From Candidatus Melainabacteria bacterium (GTDB lineage: Bacteria; Cyanobacteriota; Vampirovibrionia; Obscuribacterales; Obscuribacteraceae): a stretch of 64,000 bases of DNA. The first letter of the stretch is position 1, and each line of letters opens with the position of its first letter. This document shows positions 52,901 to 61,693 of the stretch, one piece after another. The position numbers and the translations under genes were made by a program. The stretch lies in assembly GCA_016699165.1 (NCBI GenBank), contig CP064963.1, positions 4,774,001-4,838,000 of the forward strand, written 5' to 3'. The notes under the pieces are model-generated. The model was not told the DNA's origin. It saw only the letters and a list, made by a program, of their open reading frames with translations, and searched no databases.

Positions 52901-55900
52901 CACACGATCTGATAAGTGTTTGTCCTGATATTTTTCAACTAGAGCAAGACAACCTTCGCGTGTCTCAGCCATACCTGTGACGATATTCACATTGATAGAT
53001 TCTTCGGGTTTTAAAACAATTTTGGTGCGAATTGCCACCACTGGATCCAGTACCGAACCTGAACTTCCAGACAATTCAGATTGACCTTCCATGGCAATAG
53101 GATTAGCGCAGGACCTGCCACGACCGATGAATTTTAGTCGGTCTGTTTCGAAAGTGGTGTCTTTTGTTTCAACGCCTGGAATGGAAATTTGATGGAACAT
53201 CCATGGTGGCGTTTCTTCGCCGCGTGGTCTTCTGGTGCATAAAATTGCCGAGCGCTCTTTAATGATTTCAGTCTGAACGAATAAGTTACTAAAGGCTGAG
53301 TGCAAGTCATCGGCGATGGCTGCCACCATTGTGACTTCGGCATAAGTAGTCAAATCAATAGTCTTTTTCTGTCGTGATCTGTTTGTGATACGAACCCTGC
53401 GAAGTTCAATATCATCTTCGGATGATACGACAATTTCTGTATGTGTATCGAAGTCGTTGTCGCGTCTTTTGAATTCGACACGCGCCTCTGAAAATACTGC
53501 TTCGTATAAATCAGGCTTCTTGAGTGTAGGCTGATAGGCAGCTGACCAATACTCTTTTGTAGACAGGTCGCGGATATAACAGAAACTGCCCCAGTTGTCG
53601 CGTGTGCTGTCTTCGCGCCAACGCGTAACTGCAATATCGCGCCAACGACTGTAGCCACCACCTGAGTTTGATACCATCACATGATACCGACCATTGGATA
53701 GCAGTTGTACTTCTGGTCCTGGTGTGTGTGGTGTGTTGAAGATTCGCAAAGGCGATTCTTCTGTGCTCACACTCATGCGATGCTCTGAATTGTCGCTTGT
53801 TTGCGAATGATAAACGCTTGTTTTGGGAATACGCTCTTGCAATAAAAGTGCCGTAGACTGGAACGAAGGCTCGCTTTCGAAGCGTTTATGCATAGGTTTG
53901 TCGAGCAATGCGTGTGCAAAGGAAAGAAACGCCATACCCTGGTGGTGCGCCATCCATGAGCGCACAACACTGTAATCTTGACCACGTTGAATTCTAGAGC
54001 TTGTGTAGTCAATCGCTTCAAAAAGTCCGTAACTGCCTACAAAGCCTTCTTCTTTTAGACGCTCCAAATTGGTGCAAGACTCTTTGGGAAAGACCATTAA
54101 AGCAAGGGCGGTGGCATAAGGAGCAATAACTAAATCTTGCGCCAGTCCTCGCTTGAGTCCCAAGCCAGGAACACCGAAAGCTCTATATTGATAGTTCAGA
54201 TTAACATCGACTGCAAAATATCCAGATTCAGATATTCCCCATGGAACATTGCGCCTTTTGCCATATTCAATCTGGCGCTTGACGCTTGCTTTATAGGTCT
54301 GGTCAAGCAAAGTATTATCATAAGTCGGCATCACAAGCAGTGGCATCAAATATTCAAACATTGAGCCTGACCAGGAGAACAAAACCTGTTCACCGCCTGC
54401 GGTGGTAAGTAATCTACCCAAGGCAAACCAGGACTCTTGTGGCAACTGTCCTTGGGCTATGGCAACGAAATTACAAAGGCGGGCTTCTGATGCGAGCAAA
54501 TCATAATAACTTGCGTCCAGACGGCGGTCGTCGACGTTATAGCCGATCGCAAGCAATTTCCGCCCTTTATCGAAAAGAAAGTCATATTCGATATTGGCAA
54601 AGTCGGCGCACATGAGCATTAACTGCTCGATACTATCTATTTGGTTTCGTGCCTTTTGACTTGATTCAGATGAAGGATCGCGAGCCACTTCTTTTAAAGA
54701 TGGAATAGTCTGGGCTTCTTTGAGTTTGGACTTTGGGATTAGAAAAAGAAGCTCTTCTTTAATGGCTGAGACTTGAGTGGTCAATGCATTTGCCCAGTCG
54801 CGAATCTCAGATCCATAATTGCCTAAGGCGAAACAAATATCGATACACTGATTTTCTAAAGTGCCAAGCGCTTCATATAATTCAAGTGGTGACAAGAGCG
54901 GACCTGAAATTAGCTGACTCAGCTCCACCACAAATTTTTGAAGTTGTGCAGGCTCAGGGTTTTTCTGAAGCAATTCAAGCAATACAAAACAAGTATCTTG
55001 TAAGCCTTGAAACAATTTGGTCTGATCAAATGGTTCATCTACTAAAGTAGAAAGACCAACTTTCAATGTTAAAAGATGTCCCGCTAAGTTGCCACTATCT
55101 ACGGTGGAAATGTAAGTTGGTGGCAGTGGTCTCAAACTGATGGTGTCATACCAGTTATATAAATGCCCTCTGTGACGTTCGAGCTTTTGCATCGTGGTCA
55201 GAGTATTTTGTAAGCGCGTTATTAATTGAGTCTTCTGGATATAACCAAAATCGTGGGCAGTCAAACTGGCAAGCAGTGACAGTCCAATATTTGTGGGCGA
55301 CGTGCGGTGTGCCACCACACTGACTGGCAATTCCTGAAAATTATCTGGTGGCAAATAGTTGTCTTGAGCACCAACAAAAGTCTCGAAGAAATGCCAAGTC
55401 TTTCTGGATAAAGTGCGCAAGAATTTTCTTTGACTGTGATTTAACTGGATTTTGTCTTTCTCGATGGGAAGACTCATCCACCAGGCAAGCACAGGTGAGA
55501 TAAACCAAATTGCAAGAATAGGACCTGCAAAAGGTAATGATTCGGGTCTGTGATTAATTAGATAGGCAGCCAGTGCTGTGGCTAAAAATGGTGCAGCGAG
55601 CATCTTGCTTGCGATATGATTTAAATTTGTGGTGCTAAAAGCAGCTGATGCAAAACTGGAGGGATTCCAGGCCAGCAGATTGCGGTGCGAAATGTTCAAT
55701 CTATATAAGGTTCGTAAAATAGCACCAAGACAGTGACTTGCTTCAAAAGGCAAACAGGCAAAATTAAATGCAGCTTCAGTTAACCTTGTACCAGCGGCAC
55801 TACCAGCGGAGACAAGGTGTTGAGACGTAACTATGTCGTGCGGTTTGCGAAAAAGATCAATCAAAGTAAACAACATTGGTGGAAGGAAAACTATTCCAAG

Positions 55901-58375
55901 TGCCACCGCGGTCCATAGCCACACTGGTGAAAGATAAATCCAGCCGATTATAAAATATGCCACCAACGCTACAGGAACGAGACTGCGCCTTAAATTGTCG
56001 AATATTTTCCAATGCGAGAGAGGCGAAAGGGGATTGATTGTTTTCTTGCCATCGCCTATGGGAACAGTGGGTGCAAGCCAGCTCAAGAGCTGCCAGTCAC
56101 CGCGTATCCACCGCTGCTGACGCATAACATCAGCCATATAAGTAGTAGGATATTCTTCGAATAATTCTACATCTGTAACCAAACCCGAGCGTGCATAGCA
56201 ACCCTCAAGCAAGTCATGACTCAAGATACGATTTTCAGGAAATCTATTTTTGAGAGTGCGCTCAAAAACCTTGATGTCGTAAATGCCTTTGCCAATAAAA
56301 GATCCTTCGGCAAAAATATCCTGATAGACGTCAGATACAGTTTTTGTATATGGGTCAATTCCGGCATTGCTACTGTATAAAGCGGCATAGCGTGAGCGTT
56401 CGTGCAGCGGTAAACTGACCGAAACTCGCGGCTGCAAAATGCCATATTTATTGAGCGGGTGCGCCATTGTTCCAGCCAAATGTTTGGCCGAATCTCGTGG
56501 CAACTGAGTATCAGTATCAAGAGTGATAACGAATCTTATATCTTTTAAAACTGAGATATCACCGACCATTAGTGAAAACTTCTCAGAAACACCTTCTTGC
56601 AAAAGCTCGTTGAGAGCGCTTAACTTGCCGCGTTTGCGCTCATAAGCCATCCAAACTTTTTCTTGTTCATTCCACAAGCGAGGTCTGTGAAATAGAAAGA
56701 AAATATCTTGTTGTGATTCATCGTGGGATTCAGACTTATACTTATTATTGAGTTGTTCAATTCGTTTTTTAGCCAGCTCTAAAATTTCAGTATCTTGCGG
56801 CAAATTTTCAGTGGCGGCATCTGGAAAATCTGTGAGCAAAGCAAAATACAAATTAGGGTCGCGATTAGCTAGAAATCGCACTTCAAGCGCTTCCATCAAG
56901 GATTCTACAGTCGAAAGATTTGAAAGCATGGTCGGAACTACAACAATGGTGCGCGCATTAGATGCAATACCACGCGAAAAGTCCATCTTGGGCAGTGCTT
57001 TGGAAGGTATAAAGAGAGTGGCAAGCCAATTAACCAGAGACACCGCAAACTGACTCAAGCAAAACATTAAAACAATTGCAATGACCACAAATAACCACGA
57101 GCGCATAGTGGTCAAATGATGAGCTTCTGCAAAGCGGGTTAGATATATAGTAAGAATAAGAGTTATTGATACAATAGAGCCCGCATAAAACATAATAGGC
57201 GGCAATGTAATCGACTTGCCCGAACCTGGTTTGATGCGGTTCTTTAATTCAACTACACCTTCGTCAATGACGTAATATCCAATGTGTTTGCCCGAAGACT
57301 TAGCTAAGTCTAAGGCACTGCGAGCAAGGTCACCTTCGGCGATACCATAATTTTTGGCGATTTTTTCTAGCACGTGCCTGTATTGATCGCGCGTTCCAAA
57401 ATCCATCGCTCCATAAACGCCGACTGGATCCTGTATCAACACACGCTCAACAAGACTGTGCTCTTCCATGAATTTGCGCCAATCCATGGAGCCAAGTATG
57501 CGCAAGCTTCCAATGCTGTTACTGATAGACAATTGAACAGATGCTTGTTGCTGTGTTTCTGTCAGCACCATCTGCTCGATTGTGGTGCCTGTCTCAGACA
57601 AGCGCTGTTCGATCCAATTTAAACTAAGCGCAAGTGCGCTATTTTGTCCTTGTAACCGCCTGGTAAATTCAGCCACAAATGAGCTAACCATGGGGGGATT
57701 GGAGCGTGCCATATCGGCAATGACAATAATTAGATTCTTTGGATCGTTTAGTGAAACATCGAGCATTTTGTCTGCCCAAATGTCTGCCTGGTTGCGCTCG
57801 TCCATTTGTTTGGCAATACGCAAACTGATACGACGCAAATTCTCAATCAAAGCTAGGCGCAGCATAATTGGAAACGCCCATAGTTCGCCCATTTTCAATT
57901 CGGCCACTTCTTGATATGCATTGATGAAGCGACTCAAGCTCTCAGGCTCGATTCTGCCGTCACCGTGGCTGATGGCAGACAGGGCAAGCTCATAAACACG
58001 TGGAATGCCAGGCGTAGAGCCATTGACCAGTCGAGGCAACTCTCTGCTATAACCTGTGGGCAAGTGGCGTCTGGCTAAGCGAATCTGTTCTTCAATAAGA
58101 TAAAAATTGTCCAGCAGCCATTCAGCAGCTGGTGTAATGCGCTCATTCGACTCGACTACTTGAGTGAGACGCGCGCATATTGTGGTTAAAATATGTTCAT
58201 TGTCGTCCAGCCTATCTAAAATTCGATAGGGTTCGCCACCCGCGGCTAGCTTGTGCGATGCAGCAAATGCTTTTCCATGCCTGTACATTTGCTCCAAGCT
58301 AAATAGCTCGGAGTGAAGCGGTGCTTCATCAGCGTCATGCTCCAGAAGCAAAGTCTTCGCGATATCGGACGCCAA
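49901..58375 (-). CDS. ndvB: Cyclic beta-1,2-glucan synthase (GT84-GH94)
   Basis: 2,824 residues, close to the family's ~2,800-2,900. TM helices lie near residues 390-450, 800-850 and 950-1000. A glycosyltransferase domain between the first two has DTDTQLPRD near residue 618 and QQRWIRGDW near 755 (Q-x-x-R-W). A glycoamylase-like middle follows, and two GH94-related modules at the end; the C-terminal one has MGCGDWNDGMN with the predicted catalytic Asp near 2512. The enzyme makes cyclic beta-1,2-glucan for the periplasm (osmotic adaptation, host interaction in rhizobia), initiating, elongating and cyclising on itself. TTG start is uncertain; no in-frame ATG lies upstream. Confidence 0.93.
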   Translation of the reverse strand: MASDIAKTLLLEHDADEAPLHSELFSLEQMYRHGKAFAASHKLAAGGEPYRILDRLDDNEHILTTICARLTQVVESNERITPAAEWLLDNFYLIEEQIRLARRHLPTGYSRELPRLVNGSTPGIPRVYELALSAISHGDGRIEPESLSRFINAYQEVAELKMGELWAFPIMLRLALIENLRRISLRIAKQMDERNQADIWADKMLDVSLNDPKNLIIVIADMARSNPPMVSSFVAEFTRRLQGQNSALALSLNWIEQRLSETGTTIEQMVLTETQQQASVQLSISNSIGSLRILGSMDWRKFMEEHSLVERVLIQDPVGVYGAMDFGTRDQYRHVLEKIAKNYGIAEGDLARSALDLAKSSGKHIGYYVIDEGVVELKNRIKPGSGKSITLPPIMFYAGSIVSITLILTIYLTRFAEAHHLTTMRSWLFVVIAIVLMFCLSQFAVSLVNWLATLFIPSKALPKMDFSRGIASNARTIVVVPTMLSNLSTVESLMEALEVRFLANRDPNLYFALLTDFPDAATENLPQDTEILELAKKRIEQLNNKYKSESHDESQQDIFFLFHRPRLWNEQEKVWMAYERKRGKLSALNELLQEGVSEKFSLMVGDISVLKDIRFVITLDTDTQLPRDSAKHLAGTMAHPLNKYGILQPRVSVSLPLHERSRYAALYSSNAGIDPYTKTVSDVYQDIFAEGSFIGKGIYDIKVFERTLKNRFPENRILSHDLLEGCYARSGLVTDVELFEEYPTTYMADVMRQQRWIRGDWQLLSWLAPTVPIGDGKKTINPLSPLSHWKIFDNLRRSLVPVALVAYFIIGWIYLSPVWLWTAVALGIVFLPPMLFTLIDLFRKPHDIVTSQHLVSAGSAAGTRLTEAAFNFACLPFEASHCLGAILRTLYRLNISHRNLLAWNPSSFASAAFSTTNLNHIASKMLAAPFLATALAAYLINHRPESLPFAGPILAIWFISPVLAWWMSLPIEKDKIQLNHSQRKFLRTLSRKTWHFFETFVGAQDNYLPPDNFQELPVSVVAHRTSPTNIGLSLLASLTAHDFGYIQKTQLITRLQNTLTTMQKLERHRGHLYNWYDTISLRPLPPTYISTVDSGNLAGHLLTLKVGLSTLVDEPFDQTKLFQGLQDTCFVLLELLQKNPEPAQLQKFVVELSQLISGPLLSPLELYEALGTLENQCIDICFALGNYGSEIRDWANALTTQVSAIKEELLFLIPKSKLKEAQTIPSLKEVARDPSSESSQKARNQIDSIEQLMLMCADFANIEYDFLFDKGRKLLAIGYNVDDRRLDASYYDLLASEARLCNFVAIAQGQLPQESWFALGRLLTTAGGEQVLFSWSGSMFEYLMPLLVMPTYDNTLLDQTYKASVKRQIEYGKRRNVPWGISESGYFAVDVNLNYQYRAFGVPGLGLKRGLAQDLVIAPYATALALMVFPKESCTNLERLKEEGFVGSYGLFEAIDYTSSRIQRGQDYSVVRSWMAHHQGMAFLSFAHALLDKPMHKRFESEPSFQSTALLLQERIPKTSVYHSQTSDNSEHRMSVSTEESPLRIFNTPHTPGPEVQLLSNGRYHVMVSNSGGGYSRWRDIAVTRWREDSTRDNWGSFCYIRDLSTKEYWSAAYQPTLKKPDLYEAVFSEARVEFKRRDNDFDTHTEIVVSSEDDIELRRVRITNRSRQKKTIDLTTYAEVTMVAAIADDLHSAFSNLFVQTEIIKERSAILCTRRPRGEETPPWMFHQISIPGVETKDTTFETDRLKFIGRGRSCANPIAMEGQSELSGSSGSVLDPVVAIRTKIVLKPEESINVNIVTGMAETREGCLALVEKYQDKHLSDRVFDLAWTHSQVVLRQLNASESDGQLYARLASSVIYSNRALRADSGVMIKNRRGQSGLWGYAISGDLPIVLLRIKDSENIDLVRQLVQAHAYWRLKGLPVDLVIWNEDQAGYRQLIQDQIMGLIASGIEANLVDRPGGIFLRATEHISNEDKILFQTVARAIISDTRGTLQDQIIGQAWRDVQVPRFSPSRTQRYDSTPKESIDRSDLILFNGTGGFTTDGREYVITTGLDHVTPAPWCNVIANPYFGTVVSESGLGYTWLENAHEFRLSPWYNDPVCDTPGEAIYIRDEETGHFWSCTPLPATGKTRYSSRHGFGYTVFEHEEEGIFTELWVYVAIDSPVKFMALKVHNRSGRARKLSATSYVEWVLGDLRPKTAMHISSEIDPKSGALFSRNRYSSEFAERVAFLDVDDTTRSLTADRTEFIGRNRSLSDPAALHRTRLSGRVGSGLDPCAAMQVAFDLSEGQEREVVFRMGIAQNTEDATKLLTRYRGSTSRNQAFIELCEYWKHTLGTVNIQTPDPAVNMLANGWLIYQTISCRIWGRSGYYQSGGAFGFRDQLQDCMALIHAEAPLLRKQLLLCSSRQFTEGDVQHWWHPPSGRGVRTHISDDYLWLPLAACRYVMTTGDTGVLDETAPFLTGRPVNPQDESYYDLPGRSDEVVSLYEHCKRAIKHGLRMGEHGLPLMGCGDWNDGMNKVGEHGKGESVWLAFFLCEVLRRFQKICELRGDTKFKTLCQNELAKLKSNIDRNGWDGKWYRRAYFDDGVALGSASNDECKIDSISQSWSILSGAGNKDKSGMALESLYEHLVKKDAGIIQLLDPPFDKSELNPGYIKGYVPGVRENGGQYTHGAIWAIMAYASQGNHERAWELFSMINPINHARNQEEVNKYKVEPYVVAADVYGCEPHTGRGGWTWYTGSSAWMYRLIMESLLGLRLKTNKLGFAPCLPKDWNEVQIHYRFRETVYHITIIQNAGKKSVVVDGVEQSDGLAHLVDDRQYHEVRVSI

Positions 58376-58479
58376 CGCATTGACCTTAAAGAAGACGATT
58401 AATCACAGAAACAACCATAGCAGATTCTGCCTGACCCTATGCCCGTATGGCAATTGAGCCAGTTGACATCAGCCGCCGC

Positions 58480-59112
58480 TTATTGTTTCTGGTTCTGGTT
58501 GAAAATGCCTTCCGTTTGCTTACATTTTTTTGAAAGTGCTATGGCTTCGTCGTTTTTTCCTTCATGCAATTTCACTATTGCATTGCAGATGTCTACGGTC
58601 CAGCCATGAGTGGGATCTTTGCAATATGGCTGTTCAGATTCTTCTTTTGCCTCTTTTAAAACAGGCTCGGCATCAGCAAAACGCTTGGCTGCAATGCAGT
58701 TTGTTATATAAATTATTTGCAGACCATGAAGCATATCCAAAGTTTCAGGCTCAGTTTCAGTCCATTTTTTTACCAAGTCTGCACGAACTTTGTTTGCCTT
58801 CTCATATTCACCGTTGTAAGAGTAAGCCATGCTGAGCGCGCCATATGACTTGAGAATATCGATGTTCTTGATAGTTGGACTGGTTGTAATTTGCGAAAGT
58901 CTGGCTTCATAAGCGGTTGGATTATCGTCCGCAATTTTCATAAATGTTGGTTTGTTCTCGACCGAGATACGAACGAACTCATTCTCGTGAGTTTTAATAT
59001 AGGCAGTCGGATCGAAGGCTTCATCGGGCTTTGCGTAGGCAGGAGCGAAAGTGAATAGAACTGTCGCAAGCGCTAATGTGTACTTCCTAATTAATTGCTT
59101 TGTGGTGATCAC
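58480..59112 (-). CDS. Secreted TPR-like protein
   Basis: 210 residues from GTG 59112, directly following the stop of the preceding gene. A signal peptide (RKYTLALATVLFTFAPAYA) precedes helices with TPR-like spacing: LKSYGALSMAYSYNGEYEKA, NKVRADLVKKW and AIVKLHEGKNDEAIALSKKC. Probably periplasmic. The role is unknown. Encoded with the secreted protein at 59113-59631 and the flavoprotein at 59636-60907, but their connection is unclear. Confidence 0.65.
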   Translation of the reverse strand: MITTKQLIRKYTLALATVLFTFAPAYAKPDEAFDPTAYIKTHENEFVRISVENKPTFMKIADDNPTAYEARLSQITTSPTIKNIDILKSYGALSMAYSYNGEYEKANKVRADLVKKWTETEPETLDMLHGLQIIYITNCIAAKRFADAEPVLKEAKEESEQPYCKDPTHGWTVDICNAIVKLHEGKNDEAIALSKKCKQTEGIFNQNQKQ

Positions 59113-59631
59113 TTATTCGTACTCTTTTTTGTGGGAAGTAAATGTTCTATCTGGTAGTTTAAGGCATTTCATCTTGTTTTTTCTGCAAATTTCTTTAAAC
59201 AAAATGCTTCCGCCTGCATCACCTACCATGGGGCAGTCACTTCGGATTTGATCAAGAGCTTCTTGTGCTTCTGGTGTTCGGAAGCTTGCGATTTTATTTA
59301 TCGTAAAAAAGAAACTTCTTTCAAGTGGCTCGTATAAATGTTGAAGCCCTGCTTCACTATTATTTTGCATCATAGTCTGAAGAATAAACACAAGTTTTTT
59401 TAAGTCTTCTATGCGTGCTATTTTTTTGATTGCGGCCTTAAAAGCCCATGGAATCCCACCTTTACGCAACTCATTATCACTTTGAGGAATTGCTGCTAAC
59501 TTTGCTGCATCTAAAACTAATTGAAGTTGTCTCGCTTCGCGAATTGTGTTTCTGTTCAATTCGCTTGCAGATGCCTGGGAGAAACTCAACAGTATTGTAA
59601 AAGCGAATACTAGTTTTTTGCTTATTACCAT
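59113..59631 (-). CDS. Secreted helical protein of unknown function
   Basis: 172 residues from ATG 59631, chosen because GAAGGGA lies about 8 bases upstream and the signal peptide (VISKKLVFAFTILLSFSQASA) becomes N-terminal; the frame is open from 59652 inside the upstream gene. The mature part is helical (EARQLQLVLDAAKLAAIPQS, AFKAAIKKIARIEDLKKLVF). A few Cys near the end (DCPMVG, EICRKNKMKC). No family is recognised. Confidence 0.6.
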   Translation of the reverse strand: MVISKKLVFAFTILLSFSQASASELNRNTIREARQLQLVLDAAKLAAIPQSDNELRKGGIPWAFKAAIKKIARIEDLKKLVFILQTMMQNNSEAGLQHLYEPLERSFFFTINKIASFRTPEAQEALDQIRSDCPMVGDAGGSILFKEICRKNKMKCLKLPDRTFTSHKKEYE

Positions 59632-59635
59632 AGTA

Positions 59636-60907
59636 TCAATCCCTTCCATCAAGCCATTTCTTCACACCCATTCCTGCAGCACGTCCAGTGGCGAAGCATG
59701 CTGTAAGCAAGTATCCACCCGTTGGTGCTTCCCAATCTAACATTTCTCCTGCCACAAAAATACCGGGCATAGATTTAAGCATAAGATTGTCATCCACCGA
59801 TGCAAAAGTAACACCACCGGCACTACTTATGGCTTCTTCAATTGGACGCGGTCGCAGCAATCTAATCGGTAATGATTTAATTGTTTTGGCAAGAATTTGC
59901 ATATCGGCAATTTGGTCTTTACTCAAAGTCTCAAACAGCAATGCTTTTTTCAATGCATTGTCGCCGATACAGTTTTGTAAATGACGCGAAATAGATCGCG
60001 ACCCACGTGGACGCATTAAAGCTTTCAAAACATTGTTGAATGATTTTTCAGGTAGTAGATCAATGTTGATGACCGCCTCTTTCTGTGTATTCATATATTC
60101 GCGAATTTGCTTTGAGAAGGCGTATATCAAACTTCCTTCCACGCCATATTCTTTAATAAGTAATTCGCCTTTTTTAGACTGAGTGACACCATCGAGTCCG
60201 GTAAAAGTGAGTGATATCGCTTTTAGTGGCTCACCTGCAAATTTATCTTGCATAAGTTTTGTCCACGCAACTTCGAAACCACAATTGGCACTTTGCCACA
60301 TCGCGACATCGATTCCACGCTCTTTTAGCCATGGTGCCCACGCACCAGTCGAGCCAAGCTGCGGCCAACTGGCACCACCAAGGGCAAGAATAAAAGCATC
60401 AGATTTGATACCATTCAAGCCAGTAGGTGTTTCAAAATTCAAAACTGTATCATTGCCAAATTCGCCACTAAATCCGCACCACCTGTGGTTAAAATAAAAA
60501 TTAACACCTGCATTGCGTAATCTGTGAATCCACGCTCTAAGCAATGGTGCTGCCTTCATTTCGGTGGGAAAAACGCGCCCTGATGTTCCTACAAAAGTTT
60601 TGATACCAAGGTTGTGCACCCAATCGCGCAATGCATCTGGCGGAAATGAGTCTAGATATTTTTGTAGCATTTTTTGCTTATCGTCGTAGCGCGTACAAAA
60701 TCTCTCGTAAGGTTCACTATGGGTGATGTTCAATCCGCCAAGTCCTGCACGTAAAAATTTGCGCCCAAGCGTGGGCATTGATTCGTAAACATCGACGCTC
60801 AAGCCAGCCTCGATTAAAACCTCAGCAGCCATCAGTCCAGCGGGACCGCCGCCCACTATTGCGACGTTTTTACAATTAATTTTCAGGTCATTTCCCATTT
60901 CGCGCAA
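59636..60907 (-). CDS. PP4765-type NAD(P)/FAD-dependent flavoprotein
   Basis: 423 residues. An FAD-binding Rossmann motif NVAIVGGGPAGLMAAEVLIE is followed by the sequence type of the uncharacterised TIGR03862 (PP_4765) family, related to HI0933/YhiN: PTLGRKFLRAGLGGLNITHS, LGIKTFVGTSGRVFPTEMKA, LILALGGASWPQLGS-like (here FILALGGASWPQLGSTG) and GIFVAGEMLDWEAPTGGYLL. The substrate is unknown; oxidoreductase activity is expected. Divergent from the gene at 60983; it precedes two secreted-protein genes on the same strand. Confidence 0.88.
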   Translation of the reverse strand: MREMGNDLKINCKNVAIVGGGPAGLMAAEVLIEAGLSVDVYESMPTLGRKFLRAGLGGLNITHSEPYERFCTRYDDKQKMLQKYLDSFPPDALRDWVHNLGIKTFVGTSGRVFPTEMKAAPLLRAWIHRLRNAGVNFYFNHRWCGFSGEFGNDTVLNFETPTGLNGIKSDAFILALGGASWPQLGSTGAWAPWLKERGIDVAMWQSANCGFEVAWTKLMQDKFAGEPLKAISLTFTGLDGVTQSKKGELLIKEYGVEGSLIYAFSKQIREYMNTQKEAVINIDLLPEKSFNNVLKALMRPRGSRSISRHLQNCIGDNALKKALLFETLSKDQIADMQILAKTIKSLPIRLLRPRPIEEAISSAGGVTFASVDDNLMLKSMPGIFVAGEMLDWEAPTGGYLLTACFATGRAAGMGVKKWLDGRD

Positions 60908-60982
60908 TTAAACCATGAAACCAAAAGCACTTGCCAACTTCATCCTTATATAATGACTATTTCCCATTGAACTGGCGCCGAT

Positions 60983-61627
60983 ATGAAAAGTAAGACGGAC
61001 AAGCCCGAAAAAGCTGAAAAGACCACTCGCTCCAAAGCCAAGTCTAAAACCATGGAGCATAATCTGGAAATGGTTCGTGTTTGCTACGAGCACAGCCTCA
61101 CTACAATCGATTATGCAGTCGTAAGCGCCATGATTGCAGGCGTCGCCCCCGCTGCTTTCACAGCTGCCCTTTCCTATTGGTTCTTGCAATGCGCCGCCAT
61201 GTCGCGAGATAAGACAGAGCTTGAATTCATGCGCTGGTCGCGAGACTTCGACCTGGTTTGGAATCCGATTATTGAAGCAACTCTTGATTTTGTCGATGAA
61301 TTTGAAGGCGACGTCGATTACAGCTCAATGGAAACAATTTTGATGCTGCAACACAAGTTTGGTATCAAGCATCAAGAGCTCGACGACGACGAGCTAAGCG
61401 GGCATTGTGATAAGGCAATTGCAGTGGTTGATTTTCTATTTGAAAAATTAAGCCACGAAGAAATGATTTCAGTCTCAGTTGAGATGGCAATTCTTGTAAT
61501 GTGGCTCAAGGTCGCAGCGTTAGACGATCACGTAGACCCCGAGGCTTATCCCATTGTGGAGCAGAACATCTCGGCAGTGGTCGAGCGTTATAGCAAAGTA
61601 CTCAGCGGCGCCCAAACTGAGTCGTAA
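60983..61627 (+). CDS. Hypothetical helical protein
   Basis: 214 residues. A basic N-terminal tail (KSKTDKPEKAEKTTRSKAKS) precedes a helical body. One moderately hydrophobic stretch (VVSAMIAGVAPAAFTAALSY) could be a membrane helix. Acidic patches follow (DFVDEFEGDVDYSSMETILM, LDDDELSGHC). A TATAAT about 40 bases before the ATG (near 60950) could be its promoter. No family is recognised. Confidence 0.6.
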   Translation: MKSKTDKPEKAEKTTRSKAKSKTMEHNLEMVRVCYEHSLTTIDYAVVSAMIAGVAPAAFTAALSYWFLQCAAMSRDKTELEFMRWSRDFDLVWNPIIEATLDFVDEFEGDVDYSSMETILMLQHKFGIKHQELDDDELSGHCDKAIAVVDFLFEKLSHEEMISVSVEMAILVMWLKVAALDDHVDPEAYPIVEQNISAVVERYSKVLSGAQTES

Positions 61628-61693
61628 ATTCCCTCTCACGGCATCTAATGCGAAAACGGTGCTAAGGATCTTTTATCCCTTGGGAGAGGCATC

